A stretch of 52,402 bases of DNA from JAAYKS01 sp964479435 (GCA_964479435.1 CAYZME010000003.1:1-52402), one strand, 5' to 3'; counted from the first letter of the stretch, positions 1-9,027 are shown. The notes: a model not told the origin generated them from the letters alone. Made by a program: numbers and translations.

Positions 1-385
1 GTGATGATATCTACACATTCCCGTATTTCTGCGCATTTCTTATGAAACGCTATTTTGGGCAAAGCGATTTGTAAAGACTTGTTTTTTATATATGAGTTTA
101 GCATAAGGTCGAAGGTGCAAAGTGACAACGGCGAATATGGATATGGAATTATGCTAGCAGATGCATATCAGTGTTTTCGAGCATGATAGATGTAAAAATT
201 ATATTGACTTAGTAAATAGATAAAGCGGCTGATACGTTTTCGCCAACGAGAGCTATTTTTAGATATATTCTTTCATTGGAATTTTATCAAAAAAAGAACC
301 TCAGATTTCTGAGAAATATATTTCAGATAACCATAATGACCTCTAAACACATGTGGAGTGTGTGGTGTAGGCTCGTGCCCGGATC
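1..385. other. AT-rich stretch without a convincing gene
   Basis: I see no supportable gene here. Short open frames exist, for example frame 1 from about 46 to 189, but they lack a good start and ribosome binding site and resemble nothing I recognise. The AT content is much higher than in the rest of the window, which together with the transposase fragment that follows suggests decayed accessory DNA. Confidence 0.5.
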
Positions 386-662
386 GTACCCGTAAACTTG
401 GTGTAAATTGAAAAATGAGCCACAGGTTCACTCTCGGTATAATTAGTTCTGGAGAAATTAGCAAGCAAAAAGGAACGAACCTATGGCTCAAGTCAATCTT
501 GCAATAGGCGAAGACAACCTGAAAGACCTGCTTATGGGGAATCGGGAGAACGCAATGGCGAACTTGTTGGAGAACGTGTTCAACGTGGTGCTGCGGGCCC
601 AGGCCAGGGAGCCGCTGAACGCCGAACCCTACGAGCGAAATGAAGATCGGACGAACTACCGT
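386..662 (+). mobile_element. IS256-family insertion sequence, left-end remnant
   Basis: The first 60 codons of an IS256-family transposase begin at 483, preceded by a leader of about 100 bases that has the look of such an element's left end (a GTGTAAATTG stretch at about 401-410). Homology stops abruptly after codon 60 (about 662). The catalytic DDE domain and the right end are absent, so this is a dead remnant. The exact left boundary is inferred, since no matching terminal repeat remains. Confidence 0.55.
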
Positions 663-725
663 TTCTGTAGCCTGGATTATGGCGGTATACTCTTTCGCCT
701 GGAAGGAGAATGGATTGGTATCTAG
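483..725 (+). pseudogene. IS256-family transposase, N-terminal fragment
   Basis: The 80-codon frame begins MAQVNLAIGEDNLKDLL and carries the family's N-terminal signature (LRAQAREPLNAEPYER, then EDRTNYR at residues 54-60). Intact relatives are about 400 residues and continue with a basic region and the DDE catalytic core. Here the reading passes into unrelated sequence after residue 60 and stops at 725. The frames that follow, to about 842, are short and overlapping with no family I can name. The fragment has its own ribosome binding site (AAGGAACG) but cannot make an active enzyme. Confidence 0.75.
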
Positions 726-960
726 TCTTCAAGGATCGGAAAACGACAGGCGCTTTACGATCTTCAAATCGGATCCGCCAAGTTCAGAAGAGAAGATATT
801 CCGTTATAGGCGCGTACGCTAATCGGACGTCCATTGGAGAAGTGTCGGGCCGAATTGCTTAAATTTATTTTTGAGCGCAAACTTACAATTAGTTGTATGC
901 GGGAGTGCGGACAGTAAGTGATAAGTGTTTAGTAATACACAAAATAAGGGGGGGGGAACA

Positions 961-1839
961 ATGAAACGCATATTGGTACTGGGACTTATCATGAGCATGT
1001 TCGCCGGTATCGTACCTGGATGTAATTATGCGATGATATCGGAATCGTCTGCTTCGAGCGAAAAATCAAAAGAATATAGTTCAATTGATTACAGCTTCCC
1101 GATTCAAACAGTTTCAGGAATAAATAACTGGCACCTATCCGCAGACGATACATATATTTATCCGATAACACCTGATAAAACCCCAGAAAAATGGAAATCA
1201 TTTGATTCTCATGTTGAGAAATTAAATGCATGCCAAATCCCGAGCCACCTACTTTCTTTGATTTCGACAGCTGGATTGGTCGAGACTTGTGCGAATTATC
1301 CATTGAGTCTTGATTTGGTTTTCTATCCGGATTTAGCATCAGGGATGAAGTTCATAGAAGACAACTACAATGGGCTTCCAGAATTATATCAACGACCTGA
1401 CGCTCCATCTGAGTGTGTAAACTTTTTTATGAGCATAAACGTTAAATCTGCTAATGCTTTCTTAGATAAACCCAAATCATCCTATGAATACACAATAGCT
1501 TTTATAGAATTATTTATATCCAATCGAAATACCATTGATCGCTTAACGAATAGCGAAAAGCTAAACCTGGCGAATGCGGTACTTCGAAATCTGTCCATTC
1601 AGGACGATGGTGCACAAACGAACTACTTGCTGATCGTTCCTGCTGCACTCATTCTTGGACGCATACTGTATGAAGGATCGACGACATTCCGTGATTACGC
1701 TCGTAACGATGCGGATATCGATAGATTTATATCAGATGGTTCAACAGGAGATTTACCAACACGACTATTTGTTGAAAATGCGTATCAGATTATTGAGAAA
1801 GCAAAATTTACGCTGGTTGACTTGGAGATAGGGAAATGA
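961..1839 (+). CDS. Putative lipoprotein of unknown function
   Basis: This is a 292-residue protein of no family I recognise. A frame opens at 925, but the ATG at 961 follows a run of nine G's and starts a lipoprotein-like signal peptide: basic MKR, a hydrophobic stretch, and a cysteine at residue 21 in the context VPGC. That is an imperfect lipobox. The mature part starts with a Ser/Glu-rich linker and is otherwise mixed polar sequence without transmembrane segments. It is probably anchored to the outer face of the membrane. The AT-rich codon use differs from genes further right, in keeping with an accessory origin. Confidence 0.6.
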   Translation: MKRILVLGLIMSMFAGIVPGCNYAMISESSASSEKSKEYSSIDYSFPIQTVSGINNWHLSADDTYIYPITPDKTPEKWKSFDSHVEKLNACQIPSHLLSLISTAGLVETCANYPLSLDLVFYPDLASGMKFIEDNYNGLPELYQRPDAPSECVNFFMSINVKSANAFLDKPKSSYEYTIAFIELFISNRNTIDRLTNSEKLNLANAVLRNLSIQDDGAQTNYLLIVPAALILGRILYEGSTTFRDYARNDADIDRFISDGSTGDLPTRLFVENAYQIIEKAKFTLVDLEIGK

Positions 1840-2055
1840 GCAAAGGCAGGAGTATCATCCCCTACCGATATGAAATATGAGAAGAGTGTCATCCGTTGAT
1901 TTAATGGAGAGTGAGTTAGGGCTGTACAGGAGGAAAAGAAGAAACGAAGCCATATTGTCTTAAGCGACGACGGGAAGCAATGGCGTAGTAAGAAGTACCG
2001 TTCGCAGAGAAAGTAAAGTTAAGATAGATAGAAAGACAGAAGGAGAGAAGTTGTC

Positions 2056-3081
2056 ATAGAGTTAGAACAGTTATATGGAAGAATTAACGACTGTATAAAA
2101 AGAATTGATTTCGAATCGCTTTGGCGTGGATTCAGGCCATTTAAGTTTGCGCTTTATAACGATACGGAATGTTTCTTCAATGGTCAATATGTTGAGAAAA
2201 GTCCTGAGTTTACAGCCAATACGTCGATATTATACAATGGAGAATATATTGCGATTTGGAACGTAAAAGAAGAGCTGGAACCTGCTGTTTTTGCTTCCAA
2301 GGTTGTGCATGAGATGTTTCACGCTTTTCAAGCGGAAAAGCATTGGACAAGCTTTCCGAATGAAATGGAGGCATTGTTTCGTTATCGGTACTGTGAAGAG
2401 AACCTGTCGCTAAAATTTGCAGAGAACAGGCTTCTTTCGGAATTGTCTGAATCGTTTAGTTGGGAAAGACTTGAGAGTCTTCTTAGAAGCAGAAAATACC
2501 GCCAGGGAGCGTTTCCTTACGAATTTTATTACGAATCCTGTGTGGAGGACATTGAGGGAAGTGCCAATTATATTGAGTGGGGTGTTTTGAAACAATTGGA
2601 TGCTCACCTTGCAGACGGTCTGCTCATAAAGATGAAAACCAACCTGGACCAACTGAGCTTTTATTTTCCCATTCGTATTTCCGGCTATTATGCAGGAGCA
2701 TTATTGCATATGGTTGCGAAGCGGGTAGGAGCAAGCTTTGACAAAGAAAAGCATTTGCCGATTGCAGAGCATTTGATTGCACAGTCTACGCCTTTGGCGT
2801 TGCCACAGGAAACGGACGGTATGTGTGATGCGGTAAAGGAATATATCAAGGAAACCGCCGAAATGATTGAAACCGCAGTACGCAAAAATAAGATTGTGCT
2901 AAATGAAAGGGTGGAGCTGGGGGCCGTGAATATTTACGACGCGCGTTGCCTAAATGGATATCTCACATCTCGTCACTTTATACAGATTAATAAAAACGGG
3001 CAGCCGGAAACAATGTATGGGAATTTTGTTGTCAAGATGGCAAGTGAAAGTTCAATAGAAAAGATTTACTCTTGGGATTAA
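2056..3081 (+). CDS. Putative zinc metallopeptidase-like protein with ATA start
   Basis: The frame encodes about 341 residues and contains an HExxH zinc motif (VHEMFHAFQ) at about residues 84-92. The first conventional start in frame is the GTG at 2305, which is the valine just before HEMFH, so starting there would remove the N-terminal ~83 residues. The frame is open upstream to 2032. An AAGGAGAG ribosome binding site at 2040-2047 lies 8 bases before an ATA codon at 2056, followed by sensible protein sequence (IELEQLYGRIND). Either ATA is used as a rare start or an ATG has mutated to ATA. The third zinc ligand is not obvious and the family is unknown to me. The nitrilase-like gene follows 83 bases later. 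Confidence 0.5.
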   Translation: MELEQLYGRINDCIKRIDFESLWRGFRPFKFALYNDTECFFNGQYVEKSPEFTANTSILYNGEYIAIWNVKEELEPAVFASKVVHEMFHAFQAEKHWTSFPNEMEALFRYRYCEENLSLKFAENRLLSELSESFSWERLESLLRSRKYRQGAFPYEFYYESCVEDIEGSANYIEWGVLKQLDAHLADGLLIKMKTNLDQLSFYFPIRISGYYAGALLHMVAKRVGASFDKEKHLPIAEHLIAQSTPLALPQETDGMCDAVKEYIKETAEMIETAVRKNKIVLNERVELGAVNIYDARCLNGYLTSRHFIQINKNGQPETMYGNFVVKMASESSIEKIYSWD

Positions 3082-3164
3082 AAGAATGAATCGCGCGAAG
3101 ACAGGAATTAAATCATTTCCCCACCTTCGTTATGCTTCCAAACTGGGTACGCAAAAGGAAATAT

Positions 3165-4043
3165 ATGAGAATATTCGCACTAGAGTTGAACAACGATATA
3201 AAAGGGTTGGCTGAGCGCAAGCAATATATTGAGTCCCTTATTTCTGTGCTTCCGTCGCCTGATTTGGTGTTGTTGCCGGAATTGGCGTTGTGCAGTTATA
3301 TGCCAAGCCAAGCGGTATGGAAATATGCCGATAATTGCAGTGAAGATACTTCTGCCTGGGCAACAAGCATGGCGGAAAGATATCACACATATTTGGGTGT
3401 TGGATATCTTGATTTTGAAAATGGAGATTTTTTTAATCGCTACATGGTCGCGGGCAAAGAACAGGTATACGGCATCGTAACAAAAAGCGAAGGCGAATCA
3501 GCTGTGTTCAAAAGAGGCTGGTTTGATCATGTCATTGCAACGCCATTTGGAAATGTAGCTGTGGCGATTTGCTACGATGCCAGGCGCAGGCACTTCTATG
3601 AAAAGATAAAGGATGAAAGAATTGGACTGATCGTTTTCCCGTACGGAAGTCCAGCGGACCCCCGGAAGGACGCTGAGGAAAGCCGAGCCAATGATTATCT
3701 CTGCAACACGTATGCCGAAGCGTTCGGCGTCCCTGTAGTCTATATAAACAGTGTTGGGAAACTGGAGTATATGCCGGGCCTAATGGGTGCACTGATGAAA
3801 AGAGCGGGCTTTACCATGAACGGCAAATCTAAAATCTATGCAAACAGGGGCAACAGCATGGCGTGTGATATCAAGGCGGCGACAGGGCTTGAAGTGGACG
3901 TATCGGATCGTAAAAAGAAAAAAGACATATGCTTTTACGGGGACGATTTAGTGAAGGGTAATTTTTTCTTTCGGCATTTCATACTGAAGCCGGATATCGC
4001 AGCCGGAATCAGGAACTATAATAAAAATCTCAAAAAGATATAA
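3165..4043 (+). CDS. Carbon-nitrogen hydrolase (nitrilase superfamily)
   Basis: This 292-residue protein has the nitrilase-superfamily layout. There is a Glu in the LLPELAL segment near residue 40, a Lys-containing region (YGIVTK) near residue 110, and the nucleophile Cys in VAICYDAR near residue 140. Such enzymes cleave C-N bonds in amides, nitriles or carbamoyl compounds through a Glu-Lys-Cys triad in the cytoplasm. The ATG at 3165 has an AAAGGA site 5-6 bases upstream and begins MRIFALEL, the usual first beta strand, so it is preferred over the ATG at 3132. Substrate cannot be read from the sequence. Only 4 bases separate its stop from the convergent ATPase gene. Confidence 0.75.
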   Translation: MRIFALELNNDIKGLAERKQYIESLISVLPSPDLVLLPELALCSYMPSQAVWKYADNCSEDTSAWATSMAERYHTYLGVGYLDFENGDFFNRYMVAGKEQVYGIVTKSEGESAVFKRGWFDHVIATPFGNVAVAICYDARRRHFYEKIKDERIGLIVFPYGSPADPRKDAEESRANDYLCNTYAEAFGVPVVYINSVGKLEYMPGLMGALMKRAGFTMNGKSKIYANRGNSMACDIKAATGLEVDVSDRKKKKDICFYGDDLVKGNFFFRHFILKPDIAAGIRNYNKNLKKI

Positions 4044-4047
4044 TTAT

Positions 4048-5325
4048 TCAGTCTTTCAGCGCTGTAATCGGCAAAACAAATACTCCGTCTGCCCGACGGT
4101 ATGCAGCGTTGGTCAGTCCACACAGGACGCAGAGGATCGCGGGAGGCTTGCCCTTTTCATCGTTGGCGATTTCGTCGCGGATTTTAATCAGGTTTGCCGC
4201 TGCCGCATCTATTTGACCTGCGCCAAGCTTGATCTCAAAAGCGCACCACCTGCCATCGCTCAGCTCTATGACGGCGTCGATTTCACGGCCCGCGTAGTCC
4301 TGATAATGGTAGAGATTTGCGCCGAAGCTCTCCGCGTAGATCTTCAAGTCTCGTTCGCACAACGCCTCGAACAGGAAGCCAAGCGTTTCAAGGTCGCCCA
4401 GCAGTCCCTCTGGCGTTGCCTTGAGTAGTGCGCAGGCTAACGACGGGTCAACAAAATGGCGCTTTTCCGCCTGTTTGACGCGAGCAGAAGAGCGAATCTT
4501 TTCCGAGAACGGGGGTTGGTTGTCTGTAATGAACAGCCGCTTGAAAATGTCGAGATACGCTGCCACTGTGTTGGCGTCGATATCCTCGTCGTCCATGGCT
4601 TTGATGTCGCCGCGCAGCGTTCTGTTTGTCACCGTCGTACTCTCGTTTCTAGCGAGAGAGCGCAGCAGTAAACGCATTTTGGATGTGTCGCGCTTGATGC
4701 CATCGATGCGATACACATCATCGTCCACAAAAGCGTTCAGGTACTCAACAGGCAGCAAGGCCGCCTGCTTTGTGGTGAGGCCAAGGCTTCCGGGCCAGCC
4801 GCCGCGTATGATGAGATCGATGAGTCTTTTCAGGTCAACTCCGCCAGTCATTACCGGAGGAAGCTCTCCGCGGCAAAGAGATTGGAGCGAGACCGTACCG
4901 GTCGAATCGCCAGATTCGTACAGTGACATGGGACGCATCCGCAGTCTCGCAATGCGTCCGGCTCCGCTGTGTAAGATGCCTTTATGGTTAGGCGTCGCCG
5001 AGCCGGTGAGGATGAATTGCCCCTTTGCGCCGCGCTCGTCCACCCAATAACGAACGGCGTCCCAGAGCGGTGGGACTTCCTGCCATTCATCAATCAACCG
5101 CGGGGTCTCGCCCTCCAGTACAAGAGAGGGCTGAAGCTCGGCCAGTCTTCTGTTTTGAAAATTCCCGGCGGGGTCGCCGATCAGAATTGCGCTCTTGCTA
5201 TGATACAAAGATGTCCGTGTCTTGCCACACCATTTCGGGCCTTCTATACAGATCGCCCCAAACGCGGTTAAGTATTCTTCAATACGCTTGTCGATCATAC
5301 GAGAGCGATAATCGTTCTTGTACAT
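4048..5325 (-). CDS. AAA-type ATPase with DUF4143 / nuclease-fold C-terminus
   Basis: The protein has 425 residues. An N-terminal P-loop (GPKWCGKT, about residues 30-37) and Walker B (RLIDEWQE) form the AAA_14 domain. A DUF4143 region follows, ending in REIDAVIEL...AFEIKLG, which has the D-(E/D)xK pattern of the PD-(D/E)XK nuclease fold. Members are widespread in gut bacteria and their role is not established. The ATG at 5325 is chosen over the one at 5355 because GAGGTGAGG sits directly in front of it. Four 23-bp iterons lie immediately upstream, so DNA binding or autoregulation is a reasonable but unproven idea. Confidence 0.8.
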   Translation of the reverse strand: MYKNDYRSRMIDKRIEEYLTAFGAICIEGPKWCGKTRTSLYHSKSAILIGDPAGNFQNRRLAELQPSLVLEGETPRLIDEWQEVPPLWDAVRYWVDERGAKGQFILTGSATPNHKGILHSGAGRIARLRMRPMSLYESGDSTGTVSLQSLCRGELPPVMTGGVDLKRLIDLIIRGGWPGSLGLTTKQAALLPVEYLNAFVDDDVYRIDGIKRDTSKMRLLLRSLARNESTTVTNRTLRGDIKAMDDEDIDANTVAAYLDIFKRLFITDNQPPFSEKIRSSARVKQAEKRHFVDPSLACALLKATPEGLLGDLETLGFLFEALCERDLKIYAESFGANLYHYQDYAGREIDAVIELSDGRWCAFEIKLGAGQIDAAAANLIKIRDEIANDEKGKPPAILCVLCGLTNAAYRRADGVFVLPITALKD

Positions 5326-5352
5326 GAGCCTCACCTCATGTGCATTATACTT

Positions 5353-5444
5353 CATTCAGCGAGATTTTGCCATTTCATTCAGTGAGATTTCGTATTTGCA
5401 TTCAGTGAGATTTTGCTTTTACGTTCCGTGTAATTTACGCATTT
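5353..5444. repeat. Four 23-bp iterons upstream of the DUF4143 ATPase
   Basis: CATTCAGYGAGATTT occurs at 5353-5367, 5376-5390 and 5399-5413, with exactly 23 bases between starts. A fourth degenerate copy (11 of 15 matches) starts at 5422, again 23 bases on. The array begins 27 bases upstream of the ATPase start codon, in its promoter or leader. Regular spacing of about two helical turns suggests a protein lines up on one face of the DNA. Confidence 0.75.
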
Positions 5445-5685
5445 TGATCTACGTTATTTCATCTACGCGTCAATTTTGCCCAAACAGAACATGAAGATCG
5501 CGCGAACCTCCGGGCGTCTCTGCGCGAAGGGAAGGATCGGCAACCGCGTGAGGGCGCAACAAAATTCTCATCGAATTGACTCGTGGAGATGACAGTCCTC
5601 AACCGCTTGTTCTTGCTGTTGAGTGCATTACGGCAACTTTTGTTAAAATAAGAGGTCAAGTTGGGCAATAAAGGGCGTGGGGCAA

Positions 5686-5886
5686 ATGAGAATGTTTACA
5701 GCACCGAAACTAAAAGCAGGTAATAAGATAGGGATATTCTGCGCGAGCCATATTTACACGGATAGATGATATGCCCGCGACCTTTGGACGCTTGAGCGGC
5801 TTGGTTTTAAGGTGAAGGTCGGAAAAAACGCGAGGCCGATCCGGTCTATTGTGGGAGCGAAGCGGCAGGAGATGGGAGTGTTTGGC
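5686..5886 (+). pseudogene. S66 LD-carboxypeptidase, N-terminal remnant (frameshifted)
   Basis: From the ATG at 5686 the reading MRMFTAPKLKAGNKIGIF resembles the N-terminus of peptidase family S66 LD-carboxypeptidases, which trim muropeptides. It stops after about 25 codons. The expected next segment, LERLGFKVKVGKNA, appears in a different frame from about 5790. The similarity then ends where the GNAT gene starts. Both the frameshift and the loss of the catalytic region make this a decayed fragment. The call rests on recognising two short motifs, so it is moderate. Confidence 0.5.
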
Positions 5887-6339
5887 ATGGAAGTGGTTGA
5901 ATATTTCGCGAGTGAAAGCCAAGAGCATTGGAAAAAGCAAATTTCAGCGGCAGATTGGAAAGCGGCTGAATTTCTTATTGACTTGCTGAATCATGCGGAG
6001 AAATTTGACGAACTGCTGGGGCCCGGGGGAAAGCTGTTTTTATTGGTGGAGGGGGATAGAATCATATCCTTTGCGACGCTGACGCACCAGGACTGTATCC
6101 GTGATCTGAACATGTTTCCATGGGTGGGCTTCCTGTATACATATCCTGATTACAGAGGGAGGCGCTATAGCGAGGTTCTACTGCGACATGTAGAAGAAAA
6201 GGCGCGGACGGCAAACCATGGCCGCGTATACCTCGGCACAGATCACGTGGGGTTATATGAAAAATACGGCTATAGCTACATGGAAACCCGCAAGGATTAC
6301 TGGGGTGGCGAGACGAGGATATACTATAAAGAAGTATAA
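5887..6339 (+). CDS. GNAT-family N-acetyltransferase
   Basis: This 150-residue protein has the GNAT fold: a beta strand LFLLVEGDRIISFATL, a central strand with GFLYTYPDYRGRRYSEVLL that supplies the acetyl-CoA pyrophosphate loop (R/G-x-x-G/R-like), and the C-terminal VGLYEKYGY motif. GNATs transfer acetyl groups from acetyl-CoA to amines, and the acceptor here is unknown. The frame extends back to 5812, but GGAGATGGGAG precedes the ATG at 5887 and the upstream residues belong to the S66 remnant. A short linker leads to the convergent GH3 gene. Confidence 0.75.
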   Translation: MEVVEYFASESQEHWKKQISAADWKAAEFLIDLLNHAEKFDELLGPGGKLFLLVEGDRIISFATLTHQDCIRDLNMFPWVGFLYTYPDYRGRRYSEVLLRHVEEKARTANHGRVYLGTDHVGLYEKYGYSYMETRKDYWGGETRIYYKEV

Positions 6340-6477
6340 AACGAATCATCCGGTTCCACCCGCCTATTTTGCCTGACCGGATAAAAACACAGCAAACCGC
6401 GCCCATGTTATTTGCGCCCGGGCTCTCGTGACCCGCCGATTTGAAGTGGTTTTATCAGAACTCCAGACTGCGCTTTC

Positions 6478-8742
6478 TTACTTGTTGAGTGCCGATACAA
6501 TCTGTTCGATCACTTCAGCCGGAAAGAACCCAAACCCAGCCAGATTTTGCAGCGGCATTTGCATCATGAGCGCCTGGCGCATTTCATCCGAGCCTTCACC
6601 CATGGCAGCATTCATGTCCTCTTTCGTTATAGTTGCCTTGTTCTGCATCGCTTGAATTATGGGGGCAAGAATCTCTCGCCCCTTTGCACTTTTTAATATC
6701 TGGCCGATGCTGGAATACTGTGTAAAAGTAAATGGAAGCTCAACCGTTGAATTCACTTGTACCAGAGCAGTCAGGCGAATATCCCGGGACGACGCGCCGA
6801 TTTGCACCTCATAATTCGCTGTTTCTACGTGCCAATCATGGATCGTGCTGTTGTAATAGGCAAAGGCTCGCTTGCTTAAGCTAAAGGATACCGTCTTCTT
6901 TTCACCCGGTAACAGGGCGATCTTTTCAAAGCCCCTCAGCTCGTGCTCAGGGCGGGGGACCTCGCCAGATCGGGATTTTACGTAAAGCTGCACAACTTCT
7001 TTGCCGGCGACGGCCCCGATGTTCTTGACGTCCACGGTCACCTGCAATGTATCGACATCCTGCATGGTCACCTTGTCAAGAACAAGGTTGCTGTATTCGA
7101 ATTGCGTGTAGCTTAGACCATGTCCAAACGGGAATAAAACATCCATCCGTTTGCTGTCGTAATAACGATAGCCTACATAGATACCTTCGCGATACTCAGT
7201 GACGCCGCGGAAGCCTGGAAAATTAAGATAAGTCGGATTATCTTCCAGTTTGCAAGGGAATGTTTCTGCCAGCTTGCCACTTGGAACTGCGTCGCCAAAC
7301 AGCAATTTTACCGTTGCGTTACCTACCGCTTCGCCACCGAGCGACATCTCCAAGATGGCAGAAGCAGCGTCAACCCATGGCATAGCAACGCAAGAACCGT
7401 TGTGCAGTACAACAACAGTATTGGGTTGTACAGCACATACAGCTTGAACCAGTTGATCATGGGCAGCTGGCAGGTTGATGTGGCTGCGGTCAAAGCCTTC
7501 AGACTCGTACTTGTCCGGCAACCCAACAAAAACAACCGCAACATCGGCCTTCTTGGCGACTCCTGTTGCTTCTCGCAAAAGTAGGTTGCTGGTGGTGTCA
7601 GACACAAGATCATAACCTTTCGCGTACGTGATATTTTCCAGATCCATTGCGGCCCAGACAGCACTGTCGACACGATAAGCATTGATATGTGAGGAGCCTC
7701 CACCCTGGAAACGGGGCTTTTGGGCAAACTCGCCTATGAACGCGATCTTTGCCGATCTGTCCAAAGGAAGCAAGCCATTATTGTTCTTGAGTAGGACCGC
7801 GCATTCTGTCGCCACCTGCATTGCTTTGGCATGGTCGGTCTGATAGTCGAACTGCACGCCCTCCTGCTTATTCATCATGGCGAAGCGGATCACATCTATA
7901 ATGCGAGAAACGGCCTTGTCAAGCACTGCAACATCCAAAAATCCATCATGGACTGCCGCGATAATCGCATCCGCGTCGGCAGGATTGCCTCCTGGCATTT
8001 TCAGATCCAGACCTGCCTTGAGCCCCACGATCTGATTCTTGACCGCGCCCCAATCTGTGACAACAAACCCTTCAAAGCCCCATCGTTCGCGAAGGACACC
8101 TGTAAGCAAATCGTGGTTCTCTGATAGATAGGTGCCGTTCACTTTGTTGTAAGAGCACATCACGGTTTTCGCTTTCGCGTCCCGTATTGGCCCCTCAAAA
8201 CTGGCGAGATAGATTTCATGCAGCGTGCGCTCATCCAGTACAGAGTCGCTGAGCATGCGGTCTGTTTCCTGGTTGTTGGCCGTAAAATGTTTGACACTGC
8301 AAGCGATACCCTCCCCTTGCAGGCCGGTAATATATGCGGCACACAGCTCACTGGAGAGGTAAGGGTCCTCTGAAAAGTATTCGAAATTCCGGCCGCACAG
8401 AGGACTGCGCTTGATGTTTGCGCCCGGACCCAGCAAAATGCTCACATCCCGGGCTTGGCATTCTCTGCCCAAGGTGGCACCTACATCCTTAAGCAACGCG
8501 CGGTCGAATGAGGATGCCAGCGTGACAGCTGTTGGAAAGCATATGGATTCTTCGCTGACGTTTATTCCCAGGTGATCAGATGCCTCTAGCTGTTTACGCA
8601 GCCCATGGGGGCCGTCAGTTGCCATGAGTGAGGGGATGCCCAATCTGGGAACGCCCTGCAGATGCCAGAAATCAGCACCCGAACACAGGGCGGCTTTTTC
8701 TTCCAAGGTCATTTGTTTCATAACTAGATCTGTTTTCATCAT
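6478..8742 (-). CDS. GH3 beta-glycosidase (beta-glucosidase type)
   Basis: This 754-residue enzyme has the GH3 plan: an N-terminal TIM barrel with ATDGPHGLRK (42-50), KHFTANN (151-157) and the nucleophile Asp230 in FVVTDWGA. An alpha/beta sandwich follows with YESEGFDRSHINLP, the likely acid/base Glu, and then a fibronectin-III-like domain. It removes terminal beta-linked glucose or xylose from oligosaccharides. There is no signal peptide, so it acts in the cytoplasm. The frame opens at 8877, but a GGAG site precedes the ATG pair at 8742/8739. A palindromic LacI/CcpA-like site lies upstream. Exact sugar specificity is not readable. Confidence 0.92.
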   Translation of the reverse strand: MMKTDLVMKQMTLEEKAALCSGADFWHLQGVPRLGIPSLMATDGPHGLRKQLEASDHLGINVSEESICFPTAVTLASSFDRALLKDVGATLGRECQARDVSILLGPGANIKRSPLCGRNFEYFSEDPYLSSELCAAYITGLQGEGIACSVKHFTANNQETDRMLSDSVLDERTLHEIYLASFEGPIRDAKAKTVMCSYNKVNGTYLSENHDLLTGVLRERWGFEGFVVTDWGAVKNQIVGLKAGLDLKMPGGNPADADAIIAAVHDGFLDVAVLDKAVSRIIDVIRFAMMNKQEGVQFDYQTDHAKAMQVATECAVLLKNNNGLLPLDRSAKIAFIGEFAQKPRFQGGGSSHINAYRVDSAVWAAMDLENITYAKGYDLVSDTTSNLLLREATGVAKKADVAVVFVGLPDKYESEGFDRSHINLPAAHDQLVQAVCAVQPNTVVVLHNGSCVAMPWVDAASAILEMSLGGEAVGNATVKLLFGDAVPSGKLAETFPCKLEDNPTYLNFPGFRGVTEYREGIYVGYRYYDSKRMDVLFPFGHGLSYTQFEYSNLVLDKVTMQDVDTLQVTVDVKNIGAVAGKEVVQLYVKSRSGEVPRPEHELRGFEKIALLPGEKKTVSFSLSKRAFAYYNSTIHDWHVETANYEVQIGASSRDIRLTALVQVNSTVELPFTFTQYSSIGQILKSAKGREILAPIIQAMQNKATITKEDMNAAMGEGSDEMRQALMMQMPLQNLAGFGFFPAEVIEQIVSALNK

Positions 8743-8844
8743 GATTTTCTCCGCATTAGAATGCATGAGTCGACAACAATTTTTCATGTTGTGGAAAAAC
8801 ATAAAATCCTGGTGCTTGCCAGCGATTGCTGTTTGCACAGCCTT

Positions 8845-8850
8845 ATTATA
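8845..8850 (-). promoter_or_regulatory. Candidate -10 box for the GH3 gene
   Basis: On the minus strand this reads TATAAT, a perfect -10 hexamer about 100 bases before the GH3 start. No good -35 hexamer sits 17 bases upstream, so the promoter may need an activator or may be fortuitous. Confidence 0.35.
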
Positions 8851-8890
8851 TAGCAAGGTAAAAGGAAGATTCGCCAACCCGACTGTTTGT

Positions 8891-8905
8891 TGAAAAAGCG
8901 CTTCA
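8891..8905. promoter_or_regulatory. Possible LacI/CcpA-type operator
   Basis: TGAAAAAGCGCTTCA contains the 8-bp palindrome AAGCGCTT around a central CG, as in LacI-family and cre operators. It lies about 40 bases upstream of the candidate -10 box for the GH3 gene and about 70 bases upstream of the candidate pirin promoter. Binding is inferred from the pattern alone. Confidence 0.4.
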
Positions 8906-8950
8906 GATCATTGGGAACGCAGGTTAGACACGGGGTGATTGCGTCTTATT

Positions 8951-8979
8951 TTCATTACCCGCTACCGAACAGGTAAAAT
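8951..8979 (+). promoter_or_regulatory. Candidate promoter for pirin and deaminase genes
   Basis: TAAAAT at 8974-8979 is a good -10. TTCATT at 8951-8956 is a weak -35 at the ideal 17-base distance. The pirin start lies about 50 bases downstream. Confidence 0.35.
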
Positions 8980-9027
8980 AGAGAAAGAGCGTTGATCAAC
9001 CTTTGCGTGATGGGGGAGGCGACATCG

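Noticed and set aside
273..491. Minus-strand frame of 72 codons
   Set aside because: It runs through the presumed IS256 left end, has no ribosome binding site and no recognisable motif.
5459..5668. Minus-strand frame of 69 codons
   Set aside because: It has no ribosome binding site, is Arg/Ser-rich and resembles a chance frame in the gap between the ATPase iterons and the S66 remnant.
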